Origin: Mesorhizobium sp. AR07
GTDB lineage: Bacteria; Pseudomonadota; Alphaproteobacteria; Rhizobiales; Rhizobiaceae
DNA: 64,000 nt
Assembly (NCBI RefSeq): GCF_024746815.1
Contig: NZ_CP080525.1
Span: forward strand, 248,001 to 312,000
Reading direction: 5' to 3'
Part shown: positions 39,860 to 48,116 of the stretch, one piece after another
Position numbering within the stretch: position 1 is the first letter of the stretch
Layout: the number at the start of each line of letters is the position of its first letter
Notes under the pieces: generated by a model
What the model was told of the DNA's origin: nothing
Seen by the model: only the letters and a program-made list of their open reading frames with translations
Databases searched by the model: none
Translations under genes and position numbers: made by a program

Positions 39860-40019
39860 CGTCTGTCACCTCATGGAAATCCGCAGGTTTTATGGCCTCG
39901 AACGGGCGTGATGTCACCCTGCCAGCGGACCGGATTTGTGGTCCATGCGCGCAAGCCGCAAGGTAGGGCCGGGGGCAAGATGGATCGACACCGCGCCGGG
40001 CTTCGGCTATGCGATTTGC

Positions 40020-40110
40020 CAGAGCAATTCCAGGAAAGTGGGAAACGGTTTTCCGTCCGGAATTGCGTCAAAACAAAGAGGTAGAGCGGTTCGGCGTTTC
40101 CATGAAACGG
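40020..40110. repeat. Dispersed Rhizobiales-type repeat with GGAAAGTGGGAAACGGTTTTCC
   Basis: Contains the imperfect palindrome GGAAAGTGGGAAACGGTTTTCC, then TCCGGAATTGCGTCAAAAC, and an AGAGCGGTTC/GAACCGC inverted pair at the right. The AAGTGG...GGTTTTC core relates it to family C at 8499-8566 and 63616-63746. It lies in the divergent gap between the aldolase-like and isomerase-like genes. Confidence 0.55.
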
Positions 40111-40143
40111 TGAACCGCGCTAGACAAGTCGACACGAAGGACC

Positions 40144-40836
40144 ATGATCATGAAACGCTCCGCCATCAACGACATCATCCGCGAAGCCGACGCGTTCATC
40201 CGCTCGTTCGGCTACATCATGCCGCCCTTCGCCTATTGGTCGCCGCGGGAGGCGAAGGCGCGCCAGGTCGACTCCTCGGCCGTGTTCAGCTCGCGGCTCG
40301 GCTGGGACATCACCGATTACGGCCAGGAGAAGTTCAAGGAGCTCGGCCTGTTCCTGTTCACCGTCCGCAACGGCCGCTACGAGGACATGAAGAAGGGCAT
40401 GGGCATGCTCTATGCCGAGAAGATCATGATCTCGCGCAAGGACCAGCTGTCGCCGATGCACCGCCACAACATCAAGGCCGAGGACATCATCAACCGCGGC
40501 GGCGGCAAGCTGGTACTGGAACTGTTCATGCACGATCGCGACGGCGGCATCGATCCCAAGGCCGAGGTATCGGTGCCTGTCGACGGAACCATCCACAGGC
40601 TGCCGGCCGGCGGGCTCCTGAAGCTCGACCCGGGCCAGAGCGTCACGCTGCTGCCCGGTGTTTGGCATGCCTTCTGGGCCGAGGGCAAGGATGTGCTGAT
40701 CGGCGAGGTGTCGACCGTCAACGACGATCTCACCGACAACGTGTTTCGCGAGCAGATCGGCCGCTTCTCCAACATCGACGAGGATGTTGCCCCGGTGCAC
40801 CTGCTGGTATCCGACTATGAGAAGTGGCTGGGTTGA
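40144..40836 (+). CDS. D-lyxose ketol-isomerase-like cupin
   Basis: 230 aa. A single cupin domain with metal-binding residues in SPMHRHNIKAED (two histidines and a glutamate) and a later histidine in GVWHAFWAEG, the layout of D-lyxose/D-mannose isomerases (EC 5.3.1.15). It starts at 40144 (MIMKRSAIN) or the ATG at 40150; AAGG at about 40137 is better spaced for the second. No sugar transporter or kinase is beside it. Substrate assignment is by resemblance. Confidence 0.8.
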   Translation: MIMKRSAINDIIREADAFIRSFGYIMPPFAYWSPREAKARQVDSSAVFSSRLGWDITDYGQEKFKELGLFLFTVRNGRYEDMKKGMGMLYAEKIMISRKDQLSPMHRHNIKAEDIINRGGGKLVLELFMHDRDGGIDPKAEVSVPVDGTIHRLPAGGLLKLDPGQSVTLLPGVWHAFWAEGKDVLIGEVSTVNDDLTDNVFREQIGRFSNIDEDVAPVHLLVSDYEKWLG

Positions 40837-40853
40837 GGAGGCCCGGCTGCCCG

Positions 40854-41129
40854 CTAGTTTGTCCGATTGAGAAGCGCGCGTAGCCTGCGCACTTCGGCGA
40901 TCAGGCGAGGAACATCCTGACGCGCGGCGGCCATGAAATCCTGGTCCGCGATGGTGGCGCCGCTAAGTTCGATATCTTCGCCCCGATCCTTTCCTCCGCC
41001 GGTTTGAATGAAATTCGATCCGCCCAGAAAGTCCCGGCCTTCGACCCATGATTTCCATGGCCCGGCCTGAGTCGCGGCAACCCGGGCCTCCATCTCTTGA
41101 AGTTCGAGCTCGGACAGCGACGTGTTCAT
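40854..41129 (-). CDS. Small protein of unknown function
   Basis: 91 aa from MNTSLSELELQEMEARV with AAAGAGG upstream; the frame is open to 41207 but that part overlaps the preceding gene end. Helical at both ends, with EARVAATQAGPW and a C-terminal RLIAEVRRLRALL coiled-coil-like helix. It lies about 35 bases after the TPR gene on the same strand, so they may share a transcript. No family recognised. Confidence 0.7.
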   Translation of the reverse strand: MNTSLSELELQEMEARVAATQAGPWKSWVEGRDFLGGSNFIQTGGGKDRGEDIELSGATIADQDFMAAARQDVPRLIAEVRRLRALLNRTN

Positions 41130-41164
41130 GGCGGCCTCTTTCTTTTTGGGTGTCTCACGCAGCC

Positions 41165-42850
41165 TCAATGACAGCAGCTTGGCGCTGGCTGCACGCTCGT
41201 TCTGCACAGGCAGGACGAGCTGATCGGCACATCTGCCTTGGCGAGTGCGCTGGCGAGCCTTGCTTGCATGCCCGGTAGCTCATTGGTTTCGCCACGCCGT
41301 TTCAGGCACTCCACCAGCCCGTGCAGCGCCCAGACATTGTTCGGGTGCTGGGCGCAGCGCTGCACCGTGCCGCTCAGGCCGAGATCATCGCGATAGACCT
41401 GTTCGGCTTCCCGCGCGTGGCCCTGGTCGAGAAGCAGCGCCGCCAGCGCGTGGCGTGGCGGGTGCATCCATGCCCACGGCTCGGTGTAGGACAGATTGTC
41501 GTCAAGCTCGACCGCTTGCCGCAGATGGCCGTAGGCCTCGTCATGCCGGCCCTGGTGGTAGGCAAGCTCGCCCTCGAGGAGAGCCGCGCCGACTTGCAGC
41601 GAGGCGCGGGTCGGGTTGCTGAGGAAGCGCCGTTCGGCAGGAATGCCTTCCAGATGCCGGTGGAATTTTTCGCGCTCGCGTTCCGCCTCTGTGAAATTCC
41701 CGAGCGTGGCATGCGCCACGCCCTTGGCGTAATGCTGCATGGCTGAAGTCAGCACATAGAGGCCGGGCTCCTCGGTCATCGGCTCGTCGATGATCTCCTG
41801 CCAGCGGCCGAAGCGCACCTGCACATGCGATTTCATCGCATGGTAGCCTTCCACCGTCTGGGTGAGCTTTGGCCGGTCGGGAAGGCTGACGACATCACGC
41901 GTCACCAGGCCGCGCACTCTGTCGGCGGCCCATAGGGCCGGCCGGTACTGGCCTGACAACATGCAGGTGAACATCATCAGATGCAGATCGTGGCAGCAGC
42001 CGAGCAAATAGTAGGTTGGCTCGTCCGCATAGGCGAGATAGAGGTCGTTGGCGCGCACCGCCTTTTCGCTGGCAAGCTTCGCCTTCTCGTACTCGCCGCA
42101 CAGCACATAGATATGCCCCGGCATGTGGTTCATGTGCCCGGCATCGGGGCACATCTCGCCCAGCAGATCCGCCGAGCGCATGCCGCGTTCCGGCATGGTG
42201 GACATTTCCAGCAGATGGATATGCAGGTGAACGATCGCCGGATGCTGAGCAATGCCGGCCTCGTCGGCAAGCCGGATCGACCGCTCGCAAACCGCGAGTG
42301 CCTCGACTACGTCCGAGTTTGGCGCCGGCGCGCCGGTCTTGAGGTTCCACAGCCGCCGTACCGTGCGCATCATCAGCGCTTCGACCAACAGCGCCATCAC
42401 ATCGTGGTCGTCTGGAAACTCCTGGTAGACCAGCCGCATCGCGGCGGCGTAGGCGTCATCCCACTGCTCGAATTCCTGTGGCGTCACCCGCTGCGGCTTC
42501 TGAAAACGGCAGGCCAGCGCCTCGATCAACCGCCTTTCGACGCCACTGGCGGCAGCCGCATTGGCGCGCGCCAGCTGGACATGCTCGAAGCAACGCTTGG
42601 TCGCGCTGTTCGCCTCGGCCTCGCCATGCTCCTTCCAGGTCAGATTGTAGAAAGGCCCGGCCGCATAGGCGATGCCCCAATGGACCATCGGGCAGCGAGG
42701 ATCCGTTTCGAGTGCCTTTTCAAAGCACTTGATGCCTTCCTCATGGTTGAAGCCGTAGCACCAGTTCAGGCCGATATCGAACCAGCGCTGTGTTTCCGCT
42801 GAGTGGGTGGAGATGGGGCGGCGGTAGGCGCCTAGGTCGAAGCGGTCCAT
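41165..42850 (-). CDS. TPR-repeat protein
   Basis: 561 aa, no signal peptide. Helical-repeat protein with TPR-like units, e.g. HEEGIKCFEKALETDPRCPMVHWGIAYA (about 36-64), CGEYEKAKLASEKAVRANDLY and QGRHDEAYGHLRQAVELDDNL. A conserved central block is rich in His, Cys and Met (CPDAGHMNHMPGHIYVL, CCHDLHLMMFTCML). Proteins of this type are common in proteobacteria and have no known activity; the His/Cys cluster could bind metal. It starts at MDRFDLGAYRRPI. Confidence 0.82.
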   Translation of the reverse strand: MDRFDLGAYRRPISTHSAETQRWFDIGLNWCYGFNHEEGIKCFEKALETDPRCPMVHWGIAYAAGPFYNLTWKEHGEAEANSATKRCFEHVQLARANAAAASGVERRLIEALACRFQKPQRVTPQEFEQWDDAYAAAMRLVYQEFPDDHDVMALLVEALMMRTVRRLWNLKTGAPAPNSDVVEALAVCERSIRLADEAGIAQHPAIVHLHIHLLEMSTMPERGMRSADLLGEMCPDAGHMNHMPGHIYVLCGEYEKAKLASEKAVRANDLYLAYADEPTYYLLGCCHDLHLMMFTCMLSGQYRPALWAADRVRGLVTRDVVSLPDRPKLTQTVEGYHAMKSHVQVRFGRWQEIIDEPMTEEPGLYVLTSAMQHYAKGVAHATLGNFTEAEREREKFHRHLEGIPAERRFLSNPTRASLQVGAALLEGELAYHQGRHDEAYGHLRQAVELDDNLSYTEPWAWMHPPRHALAALLLDQGHAREAEQVYRDDLGLSGTVQRCAQHPNNVWALHGLVECLKRRGETNELPGMQARLASALAKADVPISSSCLCRTSVQPAPSCCH

Positions 42851-42985
42851 GGAGTCTCATTCGTTTATGCTTGGCGGTGGCCGGGGCCTCGCCGGAGACG
42901 TGGCGATCGATGTGTGCCGGATGCGCGCGTATGAAAACGGTCAACCAAAGTGTGGCAAGTAGACATATAATTGATGCGAAAAAAC

Positions 42986-43031
42986 TTGGCTGGGGAACCT
43001 GGATTCGAACCAGGACTAACGGAGTCAGAGT
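42986..43031. repeat. attL, left 46-nt direct repeat
   Basis: Identical to 60704-60749. Covers the T-arm, acceptor stem and encoded CCA of tRNA-Gln up to the anticodon loop, but here it runs into unrelated sequence (GTTTTAACC), so it is a tRNA fragment and not a gene. Confidence 0.9.
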
Positions 43032-43072
43032 GTTTTAACCTCTGTTGATTCTAAACAGTTTTCAGCCAATCC

Positions 43073-43093
43073 GTTGCATATCTGTTGCATGGA
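43073..43093. repeat. Integrase arm-type site candidate, left
   Basis: The 21 bases at 43073-43093 (GTTGCATATC then TGTTGCATGGA) occur identically and in the same orientation at 60560-60580 near the right end. Each contains two GTTGCAT units. Placement near both att cores fits binding by the integrase N-terminal domain. Confidence 0.55.
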
Positions 43094-43113
43094 GCACATT
43101 GTACCCCACGGTA

Positions 43114-44253
43114 CTAGGCGGCAATCAATCGGCTTTCGATGGCCTTCATGGCAGCGGCATCACCCTCGTCATCCTTAAACAAATAGCCGTAAAGGTCATA
43201 CGTTATCTGGATCGACGCGTGGCCCATAAGTTCTTGGACCTTTTTTGGTTTGAAATTCTGCTCAATGAAGAGCGCCGCAGCGGCATGTCGCAGAGCATGC
43301 AGACCGTATTTGGCCTCCATGATCGGCTCGCCGTCTTTGTCCTTCTTTCCGCTATCCGACGTAATGCCCGCCGTGACCTGTAGCGGGAAGAAGCCGCGCT
43401 TCAGGATGTTCTGGTGATATTCGATGTTGCCTACGCCATTCGGGAAAACGAGGTTGTGTTCGCCTTTAGGGCAAACCTTCTGCCATTCTCGCAAGACGGC
43501 AACAACGGTCGGGGGAAGGGGGATATCCCGCGTTCCGGCCTCCGACTTCGGCGGGCCGAACTGATTACGACTATCTACTCGCTGGCGGACTTGCAGGACG
43601 GCGGCGTCTAAATCGATGTTCTCCCATTTCAACCCGCGCAACTCAGATCCTCGCAGGCCTGTGAATACTGCCGTGAAGATGAACGGTTTCCATTTCTCGC
43701 CGACGTTAGACAGGATTGCCCGTAGCTCGGCTCGTGACGGCATCTCAGGGCGTTCCTTCCCACGCTGGGGTGTCTTCACCCTAACTGCGCTGACTGGGTT
43801 GTGTGCGGCCTTGCCGCGCCGCTGCGCCTCGATGAAGATACAAGACAGCGACACCATGATGCGTTTGACCATCGGACGGCTGCGCGTTTCCATCAGCCTG
43901 TCTTTGAATGCCTCAATCGCAGGTGTATTCAAGCGAGAGAGTTTCTGCGCACCGATCAGTGGAACAATATGCAATCTGACGTGCTGCTCGTATGCGGCCA
44001 GCGTCGATCGCTCGAGTCCTTCGCTGGCACCGTACTTGAGCCAGAGCTTCGCGGCCTCGGCAACCGTTATGGAGACCGAGTCCGCTACGTGGGTTCCCTG
44101 GCCGACCTCATTGCTGGTCTTGGTCCAGAACGCTGTAGCTTCCGCCTTTGTGGGGAACTGCCTGGATCGGCGTTTGCCTTCACCATCCTTATAATCGCAC
44201 TGCCAGACTACGTTGCCGGTATCGACCAATGTGCGTTTCCGAATCGATGCCAT
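43114..44253 (-). CDS. int: Tyrosine-family site-specific integrase
   Basis: 379 aa. An N-terminal arm-binding region (WQCDYKDGEGKRRSRQFPTKAEA) is followed by a SAM-like core-binding domain and the catalytic domain. Catalytic residues visible: R in TGLRGSELRGL (about 201), HALRH (about 318), GHAS and the tyrosine in ITYDLYGYLF (about 351-355). It ends 83 bases from attL, the usual place. The residues needed for recombination all appear intact. It integrates or excises the island at tRNA-Gln. Confidence 0.94.
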   Translation of the reverse strand: MASIRKRTLVDTGNVVWQCDYKDGEGKRRSRQFPTKAEATAFWTKTSNEVGQGTHVADSVSITVAEAAKLWLKYGASEGLERSTLAAYEQHVRLHIVPLIGAQKLSRLNTPAIEAFKDRLMETRSRPMVKRIMVSLSCIFIEAQRRGKAAHNPVSAVRVKTPQRGKERPEMPSRAELRAILSNVGEKWKPFIFTAVFTGLRGSELRGLKWENIDLDAAVLQVRQRVDSRNQFGPPKSEAGTRDIPLPPTVVAVLREWQKVCPKGEHNLVFPNGVGNIEYHQNILKRGFFPLQVTAGITSDSGKKDKDGEPIMEAKYGLHALRHAAAALFIEQNFKPKKVQELMGHASIQITYDLYGYLFKDDEGDAAAMKAIESRLIAA

Positions 44254-44332
44254 CGCGTGCCCCTGTGCTTGTGGCGGGACCGTGCACGACTAACGGAAAT
44301 TATGCAACTGATTGGGACTCCAAGAAAATTGG

Positions 44333-44361
44333 TTGACATCAAATAGGTAAAGCGGTATTGT
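44333..44361 (+). promoter_or_regulatory. Sigma-70 promoter 1 of the early operon
   Basis: TTGACA at 44333-44338, 17-base spacer, TATTGT at 44356-44361. The -35 is a consensus match and the spacing is ideal. Confidence 0.65.
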
Positions 44362-44394
44362 GGGAGTACAAGTGGGAATTTGCGCTGAAGCCTG

Positions 44395-44423
44395 TTGACA
44401 GGCGAAGCGAAAACGCCTATATT
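44395..44423 (+). promoter_or_regulatory. Sigma-70 promoter 2 of the early operon
   Basis: TTGACA at 44395-44400, 17-base spacer, TATATT at 44418-44423. It lies 62 bases after promoter 1. The spacer itself is an inverted pair GGCG...CGCC, a possible operator. Confidence 0.7.
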
Positions 44424-44566
44424 GTATACGTCCGCGCTTGTAGCGGCGACTGGCGTCTCCCGCCGATATAAAAGGCGGCCCTAACCCCAATCAAATTTCG
44501 GCTTTTTGAGCGCGCTTTGGCGCGTGTGGATTTCCACGCCTCGTGGTGTTGGAACAGGGGAGAACT

Positions 44567-44770
44567 ATGGATCATTCAAACGACAATCTAGCCGCAGATA
44601 TTCTGCGCGGCGCTGACGCAATAGCCCAACACCTGGGTTTCCCGCGACGGGCCATCTACCACTTGGTGAGCAAGGGCGGCTTGCCGTCTTTTCGCTTGGG
44701 CGAGACCGTTTGCGCTCGGAAGAGCACGCTGGCGAAATGGATTTCCGCACAAGAGAGGGCTGCAGCATGA
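44567..44770 (+). CDS. Excisionase-like small HTH protein
   Basis: 67 aa from MDHSNDNLAADILRGADAI with AGGGGAGA upstream. A MerR/excisionase-type winged helix: ADAIAQHLGFPRRAIYHLVSKGGLPSFRLGETVCARKSTLAKWI. Small proteins of this kind next to a tyrosine integrase act as directionality factors or early activators (AlpA-like). First gene after the tandem promoters; its stop overlaps the next start (ATGA). Confidence 0.8.
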   Translation: MDHSNDNLAADILRGADAIAQHLGFPRRAIYHLVSKGGLPSFRLGETVCARKSTLAKWISAQERAAA

Positions 44771-45105
44771 GCACCATCCGAGACGCAAATCTGGAATTCT
44801 TTGCCAATGCTACAGGGGTTATGCCGGCGAGAGGCCCCCAGCTAGTCTTACTGCGCGAAATGCAGGGTGCTGCGCAGAATCTAGCGCTAATGATTGAGCG
44901 CGAGATTGCCGGCGTTCGCGATGGCTATGGAAAATGGACGGCTAGCAATCCGGTATTTGGGCTTGCTAACGACATACGAGAAATCGCCTATCAAATTGAT
45001 ACCGGCGTCAGCCGAGCCACGGCAGCAACAGCTTCAATTCCGATAATGTCCACAGAGGAAGCTCTGGAATTGGAACTTGAGAACGCAGCTGAATTGGCCG
45101 CCTAG
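44767..45105 (+). CDS. Island protein of unknown function
   Basis: 112 aa from MSTIRDANLEFFANATGVM, overlapping the excisionase-like gene by four bases. Mostly helical with an acidic C-terminus (STEEALELELENAAELAA). No family recognised. Co-transcribed with the early genes. Confidence 0.7.
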   Translation: MSTIRDANLEFFANATGVMPARGPQLVLLREMQGAAQNLALMIEREIAGVRDGYGKWTASNPVFGLANDIREIAYQIDTGVSRATAATASIPIMSTEEALELELENAAELAA

Positions 45106-45214
45106 CCCCAACACGCGCCCTGGCCACCGCCCATTCGCAACCCCTTGCCGCTGTGCTGCGGGGCGCGTCTCTCCATTACAGTGACCAAGAACTCTCTTCC
45201 CCAAAGGAATCGAG

Positions 45215-45559
45215 ATGCAACTAGAAGACATACCTGAGGCCACTATCCGCAGGATGATGGACTACACCGCTGCGTCCACCAGCCTATTGCGAAGCGGCCG
45301 ACATGATTTCCGGATCCCGTTCATCGTCGCTGACGAGTGGGCACGTAAGGGGCATTGCGTCCTCTCTACCAACCGACTTGCTCGGGAGTTTAACTCCACT
45401 CGCCGCACCATGTGCAGAGCGGTAGACAGGCTGCGAGCAGCCGGCGTCATTAGGGAAATTGATCGCACGAAGGACGGCCGGCCAATATATGAGCCTTGCC
45501 TGGAAATCGGTGACGAATGGCGTGCCGCGAAGGAGGCACGCGCCAATGACACCCACTAA
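45215..45559 (+). CDS. Winged-helix DNA-binding protein of the replication module
   Basis: 114 aa. Begins MQLEDIPEATIRRMMDYTAAS; a winged-helix stretch LSTNRLAREFNSTRRTMCRAVDRLRAAGVI is followed by a wing IREIDRTKDGRPIYEP. It overlaps the next, larger HTH gene by 14 bases. The pairing suggests a replication or regulatory role; function inferred only. Confidence 0.72.
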   Translation: MQLEDIPEATIRRMMDYTAASTSLLRSGRHDFRIPFIVADEWARKGHCVLSTNRLAREFNSTRRTMCRAVDRLRAAGVIREIDRTKDGRPIYEPCLEIGDEWRAAKEARANDTH

Positions 45560-46514
45560 GGACGTCGGTTCCCTAGACCAGTTCCAACTCGTTCTCTACG
45601 CTTCCAAGGGCGCCGAACCGCCGTTGAACGGTACCGACATCACCGTGCTGTTGGAGCTTGTCGACAGGTTCAAAAAGAAAGATGGCGTCACCTTCCCATC
45701 AAGCGCAGGACACCTTGCCCGCGAAACCGGACGCCCTGTCCGTAGCGTGCAAGAGTCACTGCGCCGGCTGCAGGATATGCATCTTGCACGGATTGTAGAG
45801 CAGGGCACGGGCACCCGCGGCAACACCTACAATTTCAATTTCGATTGGGTTCGTGAGGTAGCTGCTGAGATTAAATCTGAGATTGAATCCCGTGCGGTTG
45901 CACGTAAAAAGCGCAAAAAGAAAAACCCCGCTAGCGACGCGGATAATCGCGTAGGTAGCAATGAAACTCTACCTACGCGGAAATCCGCGCCACTAAGAGA
46001 CATTGTTACGCGGAAATTCGCGCACCTAACTGGTGTACCTACGCGGGAATCCGCACCCCAAACCTACGGGGTTCCTACGGGAACCTACGTAGGTGGTGCT
46101 GATGCACCGCCGTTTGGCTACGCCACGTCGGGCATCGCCCCACTTAAGAAAGATGGCAAACCGGACTTCACAGTCTATCCAGATGTCGAGCGATGGGTGA
46201 TGATTACCAGTGTAGAGGAGGAAAGTCTCGACGATGTAGAAGACGGCAATTCGAAGGTATTGACTGTCTTCTACGTTACGGATTGCGGGATTCAATCCTA
46301 CATCTTCCTTACCACGGAAAGCGATGACGATAGAGAGCAGGCTGACGGCCAGGAAGTGCTCGCTAGCGTCTGCGCCGCAGTCGGCTTAGATCAGATTGAA
46401 GATGCCAAGGAGCTTGTAGGGCGGCGAGCTAAGCTCGTTCTGCACTATCACAATGGCTCCTTCGTGAGTTGTGTGCCGCGGCACACCAACGACGACTTTC
46501 AGCAAGCAGCATAG
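45546..46514 (+). CDS. Phage replication-type HTH protein with intragenic iterons
   Basis: 322 aa. An N-terminal winged helix (LLELVDRFKKKDGVTFPSSAGHLARETGRPVRSVQESLRRLQDMHL), a basic linker (AVARKKRKKKNPASD), then a low-complexity middle with TRKSAP, TRKFAH and TRESAP motifs and an unrelated acidic C-terminal domain. The repeated motifs are the protein-level trace of four palindromic 16-mers in the DNA (45937-46056). A lambda O-like layout, initiator gene with its origin inside, is the likely reading. It starts at 45546, inside the end of the previous gene. Confidence 0.72.
   Translation: MTPTKDVGSLDQFQLVLYASKGAEPPLNGTDITVLLELVDRFKKKDGVTFPSSAGHLARETGRPVRSVQESLRRLQDMHLARIVEQGTGTRGNTYNFNFDWVREVAAEIKSEIESRAVARKKRKKKNPASDADNRVGSNETLPTRKSAPLRDIVTRKFAHLTGVPTRESAPQTYGVPTGTYVGGADAPPFGYATSGIAPLKKDGKPDFTVYPDVERWVMITSVEEESLDDVEDGNSKVLTVFYVTDCGIQSYIFLTTESDDDREQADGQEVLASVCAAVGLDQIEDAKELVGRRAKLVLHYHNGSFVSCVPRHTNDDFQQAA
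45937..46094. repeat. Four palindromic iterons, candidate replication origin
   Basis: Palindromic 16-mers at 45937 (ACGCGGATAATCGCGT), 45975 (ACGCGGAAATCCGCGC), 46008 (ACGCGGAAATTCGCGC) and 46041 (ACGCGGGAATCCGCAC), with spacings of 38, 33 and 33 bases. They are followed by a cluster of CCTACG boxes (46063-46094, ending CCTACGTAGG). Regular 33-base phasing, about three helical turns, fits an initiator binding array. Confidence 0.65.
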
Positions 46515-46525
46515 GCGGAGGAAGA

Positions 46526-46753
46526 ATGATGTCGCGCACCATCACTATTGAATCCGGAACCGTTCAAATTCGCAGGATTCCGTGGCCGGAGTTCTTTCGT
46601 ATCCGGCCTGACAGGCGGCCGGCGAATGATAACCACCGGAGGGCCGGCACGGAACGGGTCGGACGGACCCCCAACTGTCCATCCGACCCGGCACCCCGCA
46701 GCCCAAGTCAACCAAGAAGCGCGCCTGAACATGAACGCCGCCTGAACGGGTAG
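46526..46753 (+). CDS. Small basic island protein with PANDN motif
   Basis: 75 aa from MMSRTITIESGTVQIRRIPW with a strong GGAGGAAG ribosome-binding site. Arg/Pro-rich; contains RRPANDNHRR in the middle. PANDN also ends two other proteins of this island. No family or function is recognised. Confidence 0.6.
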   Translation: MMSRTITIESGTVQIRRIPWPEFFRIRPDRRPANDNHRRAGTERVGRTPNCPSDPAPRSPSQPRSAPEHERRLNG

Positions 46754-47081
46754 CCCCATGTGAATCTGGATGGCGGTGGGCCAGGCGTCTTCACCGATGC
46801 GATCGGCGGAGATGTCCTTGCGCTTTTTGAAGCAGATCGAGCCGCAGCACGGTGCAAACCAAAACATTACTGACGCCACCGACACTAAAGTTTTGACAAG
46901 GACGGAGGCTGCGCGTTCTGCCGGCATGTCGGAGAGACAGCAGGTAACGGGATCGAAAGGGCTCAGGGTCGGCCCACGACCAGACCCGCGTCACCCTCAT
47001 TCGTGGACTTTTTTCTAGGGTTTTGATTTTTTCTACCCGGTCTGGCGACCGGTTTATTCGAACCTGGGGACGATACGTCGT
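46754..47081. other. Gap with a possible decayed gene and weak terminator
   Basis: About 328 bases. A frame at 46797-47018 contains LTRTEAARSAGMSERQQVT, reminiscent of HTH segments in rhizobial ParB-like phage proteins, but it has no good start and breaks down at the end; probably a remnant. A small hairpin CCGGTCTGGCGACCGG at 47037-47052 is followed by TTTATT, a weak terminator candidate. Confidence 0.4.
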
Positions 47082-48116
47082 ATGGAACAAATACTAGATC
47101 TGACCGGCCTGCCGGCGCGCTTCGATGGGGCGCTACGTGGTAAGCGGATAGCCTGGCAAGCCTTTGCCGAGCTAACGGGCGCCGACGAGGCGGCCGGAGT
47201 ATCGACAATGATTGAATTCGCGCGCGACCAGTATTGTGCGGAAGGTGTCAGGCCGATCATGTCGGGCGGAAGTGAGTATGTCCGCCAAACAGGAGCACTC
47301 GCTGCCCGCCCCATCCCGGAAGGCGCCACGCTGCGCCGCAAGCTTCCTCGGCCATGCCCGGAGCCACGGCCCAAACCGCAATATTGGCTCGGCCGTATGT
47401 GCACGTTTGCAAGGCGCTACACCGATCCAACGCGCCGTTGGAGGGGCTGGAAGCCGAGACCGCCAGAGCAGGCCACTGTGCCGTTTCTGGCCCTCTTGGC
47501 GCCGTTGTCAGCAACAGCACTTGCGAAACATTACATCGCCTCGCTCGCCGTGCCAAAGGTGGTCATCCGGGCACCCGTAGCCCGCCGCAGGCCTATTGCC
47601 GAAGAGCATGTAGCAGGCCGCCTCTCTGCGCGGCACGTGAACGCTGCAGATTGGTTCCAGCGAGACATCGAGGCGGGTAGCAGCGCATTTGTCGATGGCG
47701 CACGCATGCGGACCTCCTCGGGTGAGATGGTTCCGTCCGGAAGCCGGGATCCTGAATCGTTGTGGCCAGCGGAGGCCTCCGCTGACCGGGCCATCCGGTT
47801 ACGCAGCCGGTTCCGCACATTGGGGCCCTTGGCGATGATTGTATGGCGTGCGCTGCAGGGCGCTGAGATGGCTGAACTGGCACCAGCATGGAAATTCCCG
47901 CAAAGGTACGTCGCCGCGGCTGGCCGCATCAGGTTGCGGGCCGGTTTGGAGCTTTGCGCCCGCATGGCGGAGCGGGAAGTCGATCGCCTTGCACAATGGG
48001 AAGTGCTCGAAGTAGCGAGCTCGGCCTGCGATGAATGCAGCAAACTGGAAGCAAAACGAAGAATGCGCGTGCTGATTCCGGCAAATGACAACAATCGGCA
48101 ATGCATCGCTGCTTGA
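47082..48116 (+). CDS. Island protein of unknown function with PANDN C-terminus
   Basis: 344 aa. Basic, Arg/Pro-rich middle; the C-terminal third has a helical block (FRTLGPLAMIVWRALQGAEMAEL...FPQRYVAAAGRIRLRAGLELCARMAE) that could be a DNA-binding region. It ends RVLIPANDNNRQCIAA. It may be a late-gene regulator by position (end of the early block, before the structural-type genes), but this is a guess; no family is recognised. Confidence 0.65.
   Translation: MEQILDLTGLPARFDGALRGKRIAWQAFAELTGADEAAGVSTMIEFARDQYCAEGVRPIMSGGSEYVRQTGALAARPIPEGATLRRKLPRPCPEPRPKPQYWLGRMCTFARRYTDPTRRWRGWKPRPPEQATVPFLALLAPLSATALAKHYIASLAVPKVVIRAPVARRRPIAEEHVAGRLSARHVNAADWFQRDIEAGSSAFVDGARMRTSSGEMVPSGSRDPESLWPAEASADRAIRLRSRFRTLGPLAMIVWRALQGAEMAELAPAWKFPQRYVAAAGRIRLRAGLELCARMAEREVDRLAQWEVLEVASSACDECSKLEAKRRMRVLIPANDNNRQCIAA

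Larger units (their letters stand above)
44254..44566. other. Control region between int and the early operon
   Basis: 313 bases with no gene. It holds two tandem sigma-70-like promoters reading right (44333-44361 and 44395-44423) and several short palindromes (for example GTGGATTTCCAC near 44525). It is the likely switch region of the island. Confidence 0.6.

Noticed and set aside
42986..43031. A second tRNA-Gln gene
   Set aside because: Only the 3' half matches; the 5' half and D-arm are absent, so it is an attachment-site fragment.
45937..46094. CRISPR array
   Set aside because: The repeats are palindromic, short and in frame within a gene, and the spacers are not of CRISPR type.
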